From Entonaema liquescens (lineage: Eukaryota > Ascomycota > Sordariomycetes > Xylariales > Xylariaceae): DNA of 64,000 bases. The notes under the pieces are model-generated. The model was not told the origin of the DNA. It searched no databases and saw nothing but the letters and a program-made list of their open reading frames with translations. Shown one piece after another: positions 1-13,200 of this stretch. Both the position numbers and the translations under genes were made by a program. The stretch is taken from NCBI GenBank assembly GCA_902805475.1, contig CADCSX010000003.1, positions 2,294,001-2,358,000 of the forward strand, given 5' to 3'. Position 1 is the first letter of the stretch. The number at the start of each line of letters is the position of its first letter.

Positions 1-1143
1 GCATAATTCAGGGTCATGACTCAGCAAGATGGAAATACATCGTGGTCCCACTTATTTTATATGGGACTTAAAAGTATCTTTTTTTTTTTAAGCATAGGCT
101 TAAAATCTGAGCCGTTCACGGCCTAAGTCTTCATGGCCGCCTCTCACTACTGAGCACACATCGAAGGTGACTCGAAAAAGGGGTAGCATCACTGCCTGAT
201 GCCGAATTGCCTTGGGTATTTAAGCACCGTTAAGACAACACATAAATATCATCGCTTGCCACGGCGGCCGTCGATACCGTCGACGGTGATAATTAGGCTT
301 CCAAGACACGTACTGTATGTCTGGGCTCAGCTGTACACCCCGATCGAAACATACCTAATGGAAATGAGAAAATCGAATGTCAATGACACGGCTTGTGTCA
401 CTGATATAAAATACATGTGGCATCTCCAGTATGAGTAAACGAGTTTCCTCGGGATACACCACTGCTAGTTGGGTGCTACACACCTATATAGTCGAATGAA
501 GGAGTCGAATGAAGAGGATCGGAATAACCTAGGCTACCTGGTAGTCAGCTGCTCGGCTAACAAACCAGCTACCAAGGTAGGTATTGTCTAATGCAGCTGG
601 TGCAGCTGGTGCAGCTATGCTTATGCTTTCTTATGCTTTAAGTGTGTGTGGGCGGAACAGAGTGGCTAAACCTGCAGCATATTGACGTGGCAGTCCGTAT
701 TAATGTTAAGATCGATTTGTTGATAGGCGGTTACGATTGGGTTGATAACGACCAGTCGTAGGACGACATTTAAATGTAACCCACGTGATAGTATTATTAC
801 CGAATCCCCGCGTAGATACAGCTGAAGGCCTCCATCCAACTTTTTAAATTTATTATGCGACAAGAAGTGGGCAGCGGCGAAGGAGAAAAAAAGGAAAAAC
901 CTTCCCAGCCACCCCTTCAAAAAAAAACAATTAGGTGTGTTAGCCGCCTTATGTGGGGCTTGTTTGGCAGCAAGCAGCTTCCATCCATCTGCTACAGTAC
1001 CATCCTTCAGCTCGGGCTTAAGTCATTTCCCAGCCCTTGATAGTTTCCTATATGTCCCCACAGCTGAAAGTCGGTATCTAAACAAAACATCGTTATACTA
1101 CTCCATTTTTAGACCGTCGCGAACGGGATATTTAACTTAATTA
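1..1143. other. Upstream region of the leashin gene, no gene seen
   Basis: No open frame here resembles a protein and no tRNA-like fold was seen. The stretch has short T and A runs and a small imperfect CAGCTGGTG repeat near 592-616. It is expected to hold the promoter and 5' leader of the giant gene to the right, and perhaps its first exon. Confidence 0.5.
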
Positions 1144-1226
1144 ATGTACACTCTTTTGTTATCAATTATTAGAAAGAGTGTTTTCTGAATGGACTCGCAT
1201 ATACGGAACGAGTCTAATCCTATAAG

Positions 1227-4200
1227 ATGATGACCCGAGAGCATCATCGCCGGCGGAGCCCGAATCCTCTCGCCGCCGGCGCAAAGAGCGGCGCGATTCT
1301 AGAGAGCAACTCCAGAATCAGCAGATAGAATTAGCATTACCTGCACCGCCTCCAGAAGAACGAAACGAGCTCATACACCTTCGATCGAATGCTACCTCTC
1401 CCCTTTCCTCCTCATCCTCTACCTCATCCTCCTTAGTAAATATCTCCCGTCCCTCTAGGAGATTTGGGCTTGGCGCGTTCTTCGGTGGTGGTGGTGGTGG
1501 CAGTGGACGGAAACAACATCGTGTAAAAAAGAAGCGTAGTCGTTTTCTTCGGTTTGGGAATTCCTCCTCTTCGTCTGTAGGCTCGGACCTTGCCTACGGG
1601 AAGGGGTACGTCGAGCGGCGAAGGAGTCGTGAATTTAGCCCCCCTAGTAGTAGTGCTGGTAGGCCGCGTCCGCGACGCGATCAGACGGACGAAGAGATAC
1701 TTGAATTGGGAAGACAGTTTGCCGAGATTGCTAGAAAACAAAATGCTGAGGACCTTAAAGCAGCTGGGAGGAGCCGGCCCTCGACACTAGTTGGTGCTGC
1801 CGCAGCCCTGAGTCAGTTTCGTCGAACAAATAGCGGAAGCTCTAACAGGGGGGTTGGAAGCTCTAAACCCCGCCTTGATGATTCTTCAGATGACTCGGAA
1901 TGGGAGTCTGCTTCTGAGGATGAGTCGTCGTCTAGCGAGTTTGACTCTGGCCTTGCCTACGGCTCCTCAGGACTCAGTCTACCTAATACCATTAACCAGC
2001 CTATTCCTCCCCGTCAGAGTACCCCTCGCTCTTCCCGTTCCCCTCGTCCCTCTCAAGCATCAATTTATGGTCCTCCTCTCCGCCGGAAATCTTCGGTGGT
2101 TGACCCGAAACTATTCGGACCCGTGAATTCGCTCCATGGCTATGTTGAGGCTCCTTGTGGATTTGAGACTGTTGACCGATCTACGGTTGTTGGATCCCCG
2201 CAACCGTACGAGCCCTCAAGATCCCCTAGCGAGGCTGTATCTTCTAATCGTCCGTTACAACATGTATATCCAGTTGCAACATCTGACCCGAGTCGCGTTG
2301 ATGTTGCCCGCGGTTCTACCGTGTCTAGCCAACAAGACTTGACTGTCTCGTCTCGACCTGCACCAGTTCCCATACAACAACCAAGGCCAATAGTGCCGGT
2401 GCCTCAGTCGGTTTTTGAATCAGGGGAGACTGAATCTGGAAATACGAAACGCGTTCCGTTTAGGAAGGTATCCGAAGATACTGGCGCTGATTTGGGTACA
2501 ACCACATCAGACAGAGTGATACGAAGCTCTGATCGTAAAGACAAGCACGATGAGCACGAAGGACATCGTAACCGTCGTGTTACGCGCCCGTCGAAGCGTT
2601 CAGACGTCGACGTCCAGGCTGGGAATGATGAAAAGCGTAAGAGTCGTGACGACTCCCCTGAAGCTTGTGATGATTATACCAAGGCACGTCAACAATCGAC
2701 TTTTGGACACGGCTTAAAATCCGAAAGGGACAAGCATTGGGAACAGGTAGTGCCTGAAATAAAACGAAAGTTTGAACGAGCAGGGCGCCGTTATGATGAG
2801 TCCGATGATGATATCCATGATTACGATCTAGCACATAAAAAGCGCCAAGATAATCAAAAAGATGGACGGAAGATCGATCAAGAAGAGGCTGACCGAGAGG
2901 GACGCCGCAATGGGGACGGCGTTGGTCGCTCTGATGCGGAAAGCTACGAACCTGTGAATGGCCCTGAGTATCCTACGCGAGAGGGTCCAATTGATCCATT
3001 TCAGTTTCAAGTAGCTGATGATGCTTTTCAGACCCCTCTTTACACAACGCCGAAACGCCCTTTAACACCGAATGTGATAACCGTAGATCGCGAACCTAAT
3101 TTTTCGCCGGAAGATCATACCTCTTCGGAACGACTTAGTCGGCGAGATTCTTATGAGCAGGAACTTCAAGTTGCATCTGAAATATACGAAGCTACTAAGC
3201 ATGCGACCGCTCCCGTGAGCGGAGTTGCATTGCTGCTGCCGCTGCAGTAGTAATGGCTGAAGATCGCCGTGGACGTAGCCATAGCCGAGGTGGTGATGCT
3301 AGCTCTAGGAATAGATCGCGGCGAGATGAATCTCCAAGACGTGGAGAAGATATTGTCCAAGAAGACGCTAACCGCTATTACCGGGAAGCGGAACTTGCGC
3401 GTAGAATCAGGGACGCGGAGACTCAGAAGGCTGAGTCTTCGGTAGTAGGCAAATGGGAGCAGGATCAGCAACCGACGATTGTCGATGTCGTGTCACCCCA
3501 GAAATGGATCACCCGAAGAAGAAGAGTCCTTACGACGGACCCGATGCTGACGTCCGCATTGATAACATTCTGGAACATCCTAATCAGCTTTCTCGTTTTC
3601 GAACGCCAGGTATTAAAACTGTCACCAATATTCCCGTATTCACAGCTAGGGACCCTTCCGCTGAGCGCGAGCGGCCAATGCTTAATATCGTGCGGCCCAC
3701 ACCTATTCCTACACCGATCCCAGAGGACCAGCGACGCGCCGAACAGCCTCTTCCTAAGCTTGTCAAAAGATTGACATTCCTCCACCAGAAGTTATGCCCG
3801 CCGTAGTTACCGAATCTCGAAGCGAAGTAGGCCCATCGCCATCCACAGCGAAGTCTGTTAGCTGGGGGAAGAACCAGACGAAACGCTACGTTGTAGAGAG
3901 CCCGGAGCGAGGGGATGACCCATATTCGGGAACTAAGATTGTGACGCCTGCTGAGACTCCAAGAAGTCGACCTGTGAAAAAGAGTGGTTGGGGATTAGGA
4001 TTCATTGCAGCAACTCTTGGTGGTAGCAGTAGAAATGCATCTTCGAGCAAATCGCGGCAGACTGCTGGCACCGAAGCGACGGAACCTAGCAAGGCCTCAA
4101 GAAATGGAGACGACTCTGCAAATCGTAGAGCTTCGATCCCATTCAAGAGCGCGTATGATAGCCCACCTGTCCCTGGTCCGAAACCCCCAAGCCTGAAGGG

Positions 4201-7200
4201 CGCTCAAGTGTCAGGTTCCTTTGCGGAAGACCCAGCTTTTACAGCCAATATAGCTGCCGCCCTCGAAAGCAGTGGATTTGACCCTAAAATCGTTATTGAC
4301 GATGCGAATTTCCATAAGCGCGATTCGCCACCCAAGCCAGATGACTTTATCGTATACCGAGCACCATTCGTAGAGTCAGTAACCGACTTAGGGATAGCTG
4401 ATGGTCGACGGACTGTCACTTCGCAAGATGACCAGAGGCATGGGTTCATCATCGGAGAAGTTGAGACGCCATCTGACGAGAGAGATATATCGACCGATAA
4501 GTCGCGAATTCTTTCTGAGCTTAACAGAGAAGAGCAGCACAAGCAGGGCAAAGCTCCCGAACGAGACAGTGCCGAAAAGTCCCGCGTTGTTATCGATGAA
4601 AATAAGGCGGCGGAGCTCTCAAGATCTTTCACAGAGGATGAGTGGGATGTACCCTCGAGCAAGCTTAGTAAAAAAGAGAGAAAGAGACGCGAGAAAGCAG
4701 TAAGGGCCCAATCGCTGGACGATACACTAGTTGATAACAAGTCCCGACACGAGCAAGATCTAGAGGCAGAATTCGTCGCCGAAGGAGAAGACAGCTCACC
4801 CAAGAGAAAGCCAAAGAAATCGAAGAAAGCCGTGGTTGTCCAAGAGGATTCAAGACAACCTGATCTTGTACAGAGCCCCAAGATTGTAGATCCAGTCGAC
4901 GTTACTCATGTTGTACGAGATGTCAATACCGTGCAGCTTGGTGCGCCAAACGATAACAATAAGGATTCCAAGCATGACTTAGAGATATACAACTCGCCTT
5001 CAACATCTACGCCGAAGTCTAAGACCTCAAAAGACGAATCTGGGGAACCTGCTAAACAGGATGGATTTTTTACTCCTGGTGACGAATCTAGTGTTTTAAG
5101 AAAGGATAGTAGGAGGCCCAGGCGGGACTCGGGTGGATCTTTTTCGAGGACCGTCCTACCATCAGAGCTGTCCACGGCAAGCTCTTTTGGAATGATTGAC
5201 TCTGTGGGCAGTATTATCACGACCGAAGAGGAGTGGGACACACCGAAGAAGAGCAAAAAGAAGTCGAAGCGTGATAGTGGGGCATATGATTCACCACCTC
5301 GGTCTGTTCCAACCTCTGAAGCTTCTCTAGATCTTATCCGGAAGGGAGACGTTACTTCTCTAGCTGAAGTTGAAGATGCTTCAAAAAGGGGCAAGAAGAG
5401 TAAGCATGGTTCTATCGACGATGAATTTGTGTTCCCGGCTGCCCGTGGGCTTGAAGACTGGGATTCATTGAACAAGTCCAAGAATAAGTCTACGGAGGAC
5501 CCGAGCACCCATGGCTTCTCATCGCATGCGGAACCCTCTGTTGAAGAACTTTATGATAGCCCAACGGAGATGACCGAATCTGCTAGCAATGTGCGTGGTG
5601 AAGGGACAAGTGCTGCAGAGGATGAGCTGGATTCAACGAGGAAGTCGAAGAAACCCACACGAAGCTCGATTCCATACGAGGATCGGCCCTCAACGTTCCA
5701 ATCTGTCGCTCTATCTGAAGCCACCGTCGGAAGTTCCAATAGATCGAAACATGATTCTAACCCTGATCTGCCATCAACCCCGACGAGGTCGGCTCCGGTT
5801 TCTGACGTGGGCACCGATGACTCCCGGAAGAAGAACAAGAAGAAGAAAAGAAGAAGCATTCCTGCTGATTCACCCAAGGACGGGAATGACTCCACTGGAG
5901 AAGGACCGACTGATAAGGGAAAGGATCGATCGGAGATCTTAGATCGTGATGCTAACTCTGTAGTTCCGAATCAACCTCGTTACGATGACCAACCGGCCGA
6001 TAACCAAGCGAGGGATGATAAGGCGGACGATATCAAAGCCGTTACCTCGACTCCGAGGAGTATTGATAAAAAGGACCGAAAAGGCTCCAAGTCGGGAATG
6101 GAAAGAAGAAGCAGCGGGAATACAGGTTTCTTCGGTCGTTTAAAATCTTCGATTGGGATAGCAGAAGAAAAGCAGCCTCTACCTAAATTGGAGGAGGACA
6201 AGAAAGATTCTTTTTTAGGTAATGCCGACATCCTTGGCGCAGGTGTCGGCTCGACGGGTGATGTTATTGTACCCCAAGAGTCCCAGTCGAAAGCCGCCAA
6301 TGTTCCATTGGATGAGAATGCCCACACTGTCCCCTTCACTCCCAAGAGACAATCGACTTTGCCACAAGCAGAGCCAATTGACCCTGAGATTGTCCCACGG
6401 GAAATTCGACCTGCCATAGATCCCAAACATGGCGACCTCTTGCCCTTACCCCCGAGTCGCTCTGTATCTCCTATCAACAAGCTTGGTGATAACTTCCCAC
6501 CTTTACCTGATAGCCGCCCTGAGACACCCGAGCGTGAACGACATGTTCGCGAGACCCCTACTCATACTCGCCGTCGCAACACCCTCGAAACGCCAACGAG
6601 ACCCAAGACACCCAGTCAAAGCGCGATACCCATCCAATTCTTTCGCCCAGGGCATAGGCATACGCCAAGCAATGGAAGATCTTCACCGTCTGTGTCGCCA
6701 ATTACTGCTACTGTAGAGTTTGGAAGCGAATCAAAGAATCGTTCTCGTCCGACGTCCTGGGAAGCCTCTCGGGACTTCAAACCTCTCCTCCTTCTTCAGA
6801 GAGCACTGCGTGGATCGGTCGACCTAACAAGCTCTCCTGAGAGAGAATCTTCACCTTCAGAGTCTGAGATTCGTGAACGAGGCTCGCCTTCATCAGCCCA
6901 CGTGTTTCTAGAATCCCCCGACCGTGACCACCCTTTCCGCGATAATATCTTCCCCGGACCATTGTCGCCACCAGCCGCAATATCTGGAGAAAAGCCGGAA
7001 AGCTCGCATGTGGCTGAACAAGCTTTTCAACTTCGTGAAAGTCCCATCAGCCAGTTACCTAACGAAGCTTCGTTCCACCGAAGTAGCAGAGCAGAAGGTT
7101 CTTATTTGTCGACTCTCCCTGAAGAGGTAGACTTGAAAATTGTTGAGGATGATTCACATAGTCCTTTCAGTTCGCCGACTCTCCTAGTGGCTTCAAACAA

Positions 7201-10200
7201 GAGGACCCAAGCCGATTCTGCTGAAACACCCCTCAAAGATAACTTAGAGGACAAAACTATCTCAACAGAAGCCGCAGTGCCTGCTATAGGAGAACCAGAA
7301 ATTATAACCACACCTGATGACCATATTTCAAGCCAGGCCACTGAGGTTGTTACTGTGGACACACCACACGAATTTCTCCATATTTCTGACTCCTTTCCTG
7401 GAAGCAAGACGCCAGATTCAACTGACACCTTTGATACTGCTCTGAGTAACGCAGATGATCGTGAGCCTCTGGGATCTAGTACTTCATTGGATAAGGCCCG
7501 AGAGGACGATCAGTTACAGGAGAGAGGGTTAAGCGATATCGAAGAATTAACTGCGCATCCCACTATTATAGAAGCTACTCCGTTCCAAGGGGAGAATTTC
7601 AGCGGTATTGTACACGACCAGGTTTCCCCTGCTGAGCATTCCAAGTCCGCACTGGTTGATGTTTCTACTAAGGATGCACTCGAGGCTTCGGAACATGATG
7701 TAGATGATGCCAAATCTATTGAAACACTGCTACCTGAGTCCTCTACTCTAGACGGACGTGAGGGGCAACTTTCCATTGATGTGGAGGAGCCTGACTCTGA
7801 CGCCTCGACTATTCTTTCGCAGAGTACTAGTGCCACTCCAAAGAGAGGCAAGAGAAAGAAGAAGAGAAAGAACCGCAAATCTCGCTCTATGGACCTTCGT
7901 CCGGAAGGGCCATCAAATGTTACGGATACTCGGGGCGTAGGGTTGGACGAGGTGCCTATACATCCGGTCGAAGACGAGGTTCCAGTTGACCCAAATCCGA
8001 CTTCCACCGAGCAATTGACTTCGGTTGAGGAGAAGCCGATCGCTGTTGAAGAACTCACATTCAGTCATGAAAAGCCAATTATACCTGAGTCTGAGGCTCC
8101 TGAGGTCGAAGCAGAAAACCCGACGATTGAACCACATACAGAGCGACAGCTAGAATCACAGCCAGAGCCAGAGCCATCTCCTATTCCATTAGAATCAGCT
8201 ATTATTGAGAAGTCTAGTAGCCCAGAAACTGAGATTGCTACTCTACCATCTTCTATTGAGCCAGGGGTACCTTCAATTGAGCCTGAACGTAGCGATGTCG
8301 AGTCAGAGGATCCTGCAAACGAACCAGAGATACAGTCTACAGAGCCAATAACGGCCCCAGAGCTAGCAGTATCAAGCGGAGAAGCAGATACCATAGAGAC
8401 AGAGCCGAAGGCTGGAGAATCTCATATGGAAGAGCCAGAGATGTCTAATGTACAGAATGATACCCCCCCTCTTGAAGCTGAGGTAATCGGCATGGAACCA
8501 GAATCTCCTATGACAGAATCAGAGCCGGTCGTCAAGCCAGAACCAGCTGTTCTTCAGAGTGACTCAGCTGCAACCGAAAGTGATACTTCTACTCTCCAGG
8601 CAGAACCTGCTGCCGCTGGAACAGAGCATGCCGTGATAATTGCTGAGCCGGAGGAGTCGGAGCAATTTGTATCACCCGTGGAGCTTTCGCCCAGCGCCTC
8701 CAAGGAAAATGAAACGAAGGAAAAAGATGTACAGCAACCATTATCAGAGAACGAGCAAACCGAACCTACCCCCTCTGTTGAAGAGTCAGCTAGGGAAATC
8801 GAGGAGCTAGCTCAGGAGACTAGTGCAGATAGTCAGCCCGCGCTTCCTGTCGAGCTACAAACCTCCGGTCAGGATCAAGCAGAAGCTGCTTCGCTGGAAT
8901 TGCATGACCAATCGGAGTTGCCCAAGGAAAATTCGGCCGCAGAGGAGTCCAAGGAGGAGGGAAAGAAGACACAGATGATAGCCCCGGAGCCAGAGGTCCA
9001 AGTTGTCGATGAACAAATCCCAGCTCAAGAAGAGAAGAGTCAGCCTCTTTCCCGACCACCGTCCCCTCCAGCAGTGCAAATTGAAGGCCAGCAACCTGAT
9101 GCTCCCGCGGAAAGCTCTGTAGAAATATCAACTAGCCCAATACAAACTGAACAGCCGTCGAATCTGGTCACTGAAAATGAATCGACTAGCGAACCAGGGC
9201 TTCAAGAATCTGCAGAACCTGACAAGGCCAATCGTGGTGATAAGGAGATGTCGCGAGAAATACCTACTCCAAACCAACCGGTGGAGCCGATACTAAGCAT
9301 CCGGGCGGCTGATAATTATGATGATCCCCAGTCTGTGGATCCTGTCCTTGGGCAAAACGAGCAGCCTCAGCCTCAGCCTCGCCCAGGTTTAGAAAAAGAA
9401 GATCAATCGCTTGATGATATTATACAGCGTGAGGTTTCTGTTGCGGACGGAGAACAATCTACTGAGCAGCCAACTTCGACTGAAACTGGTTTGCCGCCTT
9501 CGGTCGAACAGGAACCAAGCGGCTTGGCATCATTAGAGGACACCAACGTGGATGAATCACCGGCGCAGCTCGATGTACTTGGCGGTGAAGATACTAGGGA
9601 CCTGCAAGGACCTGCATCAACCGAAGCACCCGAGGCTCCACTCTCCAACCCCGACTGGAACGAGGGCTTAGAAGACAAGCAAGAGAAATCAGCTGTATCA
9701 CTTGAAGCGGTGGAGGAACCATCGGGTTTAGACCTGGAAACCGATGACGCCCGACCACCGAGTCCTTCTAACGAAGTGGCTAACGAAGAGGCACGGGACG
9801 TGGTTCAACCGCGGGATGAACCCAGTACCGACAAGGGCGAAAGCAAGGAAATCAGCCAGGACGTGTCGGAAATGATTGACACTGCCGCCCCAACGATTAT
9901 ATCTAGCCCGGAGCCGACTACACAAGCAGCATCCTTCGAAGCTGAGGTTAATGAGTCTGAAGCTGTCAGTGATGTTCCTGAAAAGCCGTCCCAAGACCGC
10001 GACAATGAATTAGATGCATCAATTGTAGAGGAGCAATCGGCTATACCTCAAGCAGTTTCAGAGGATGTGCAGCAGCCAGTTTTAGAGCAGGTTGAACCGA
10101 TTGCCGATAGTGTTCTGTCTGAAGCAGATAGCCCCAGCAAGGAATCCGAAAAGAAGGAAGAGGAAAGTCAATTGGGTACCGCCGATAGCATCGATGTACC

Positions 10201-13200
10201 TGCATCGAGTGGGGAATTGGAATCTGAGAAATCTGAGAAATCCGCGGGGGAGCCCGCGATTGTGGAGACAGAAGCTGATAGCAAACCCCCCTCCCACTCT
10301 CTCCCTCCCGAAGTCGACGTGACAGCTGTCACTCAGGTAGAGAATCAAGCTCCCGAGCCCGAGTCTAACCCCAGCACCGAAGAGGAAATCCAAGAAAGGC
10401 GTGGTTCCGTCCAAGTCGAGACTGTCACTAACGATACTCCCCAGGAAACACCGGAAATTCTGGATGCGCAGGATAATGCGGACAAGGAAGTAATTTCCCC
10501 AACTCAACTTACTGTTGATAGAATTAGCGACGACACGCAGGCTACCCGAGCCGAAGAGGAAGTTGACGTATCGCCGACGGATAACCAGCTAGAGACGGAT
10601 GAGAAATCCGAAAACGCTTCTATTGACACTCAGGAAACGCCATCATCCCTTATCTTACCAGAGATATCAACCGAACCGGACTTTATTTCCGAGGATATCA
10701 TACAAGCCGGAGAAGGGTTTGATAAAGATTCAACTCCACCTGACATCGAAGAATCTGAGAAGGCCGAAGAAAAACCCCAAGACACCCAATTCCTTGGACC
10801 ACCTATGGAAACCCCGGCTGAACTGGTCGGCGAGGCCCCTGCGCCCGACACAACCTTCAATCTTGATTGGGGTTCTATTGACATACCGCCTCCACCTGTT
10901 TTCTTGTCAGAACCCGAGGATCATTCTCATAAGACATCGGACGATCTTGATAATGCATCTAAGGCTCAACCAGAATTATCTCATGATCAAGCCGTAGATC
11001 CATTAGATCAGCTCATTCAGCATATTAAGGCTAAGACTCAATCAGGAGCTCCTAGTGACACCCAAGGCCAGCCAGAAGTAGGAGATCTTGACGTTTCTGC
11101 ACCTACCGAACAACCAGCCCCTCAGGATTCAATAGAAGCACTAAATAGCCTGGCCGAAAGCACTCAAAAGGACGAGCTTAACAATGTTCAGCATCTCTCA
11201 GGTGAAGTTGGACCAGCGGTGCAAGAAACCCCCAATGACAATATACCCGCTGAAGTGGACGATGTCCAGAAGCCCACTACCCAAGATGAATCCCAAGACG
11301 CGCCAACTCTACCGGCTCAAGAGACTCTCCCTACGGAAGCCGCCTCCCCAGTAGTTTCCGAGTCACAGGATAAGATTGAACAGCCGGCAGAAAGTATGAC
11401 AGATGACAGCATTCTAGCAACCTCTCAAGTTATGCCCCTTATTTCCGAAGATGATCAGTCGAACTCTCTTACAGAGCACACTGACTCCAGCGATCCTCAA
11501 GCTGAGTCTAGCCTATTAACCGAGAATAAGATCCAAACCGCTGTAAAGGTATTACCAACAATTACGGAAGAGGGTGAGAGTGAAGGTCAAGACGCGCTCG
11601 ATTTCACAACAGGAACAACCCCGCCGGTGGATGAGCCAAGTACAGAGGTCCCTTCTTCAGACCTCGTCGAAACACCATCGACTATACCCCAAGATCAGAC
11701 TAATTTAGGTGAAGTCACGTCGGAAGCTCCAATGCCAACTGAGCCAGAGGAGCCTGTGTCTCAGCCCCATCAAGACGACGCACAGAGCCCTGAAAATAAG
11801 GACAAGGGGATAGAGAAGGCAATTAGCCAAGGACAAGAACAGGAACCCGAACCGTCCCCGCTACCAACAGAACCTTCGACCGAACAGCCGCAACCCCCTA
11901 CCCTCGAGAGCAACCAACCGCAAGATGTGATGCCTTTGGATTCACCCTCGGTTAAAGAGACTAAGACGGAACTGCACCTGACTGAGCAAAACACGCGTGG
12001 TTCATCCGATATACCTACCCCGGAACGAGCAAGACCGCGGCCGGCTCGTTAGATATTTCTCCTTCCCCAACGAAAGAACCCGAGCCACGAGCATCGGATG
12101 TTACGGGTACAACCGTCCAATCTCAAGATTCTGAGCAGGAACCAGGAGTTCAGACAGACAAGGCAGGTGACGATGTGCTGATAACCAGGCCTGAGATCGC
12201 CCCAAGTGGAGAAGTTACAAATGTCCAGGACCAGGAGAAAACTCGACAAACCAATGATCTAACTGAAAACGCTATGCTAGAGGAAGAACCCGTGGCTGAG
12301 CCTGTACGCGACGACGAAGGCCTGGAAAGCGTTGACACGCCCAGGCCAAAGAAAAGCAAAAAAAGCAAAAAACGAGGAAGCCAATCAATCTTAGATGATA
12401 AGGCCTATGTACCAAGCCAAGAAACCACCGAATCTGCTCCAAGTATACCAGCAGCCGCCGACGAAGATATGAATTCCACAAAGAGCGCTATGTCCATAGT
12501 TAGCGAAGATGTTTCCCTCCCGCCCCCGGATAGAGTGGACGAGCCTATCGAAACCACATTTACTACAGCCCAACAAGACATCCATAACTCGCACATAGAC
12601 AATCAATCTGCCGCAGTTGATGCTAAGGAGATTGCGGAGCCAGAGTTTCAGAAACCCGCAAGCTTCGACATGGAGGATAAGGAAGGTGAAGAAAACAAAC
12701 TAACCCTCCCAGATGACAACCCGCACGAGCAAATCCTAGAGCAGACAGCAAAAGAAAGTCCAACAGCTCTTCTTGTAGATGAACAAGATGGAACGCAAGT
12801 CTTAGCCCCTACGGAAGTCTCAGAGGGAGAAAAACTGGATGAATCTGTCTCCCCGAAAGAGATCGAAGAGGGAAACAAAGCTGAAGAAGGGAATACTCGC
12901 GATGAGAATGCCTTCCAAGTCGAACCGAGTCAAGTATCTGTGGACACAATAGACAATATTGAGCAGACGGAGAGTGGCACTTCTCAGCAAAGTCCCAAAG
13001 GTGTAGACATTGTTGACCTTGGTCCTACTGCAATTAAAGAAGACATGGGGATGGAGGATGTTGGTCGTTCGGACGATGTAGAGTCACAAGAACAAATTCA
13101 AGCAGCATTGGAGTCTGCAGCTCAGCCAGACATACGTGAAATAACAGAGACTGAAAACTTAGCTGTTGAGAGTTCAAAGGACGAGAAGGTTGACGAGATA

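Noticed and set aside
4204..8058. Long minus-strand open frames inside leashin (for example 4204-4881 and 7510-8058)
   Set aside because: They are shadows of Glu/Ser-rich codons read backwards, giving Ser-rich low-complexity products.
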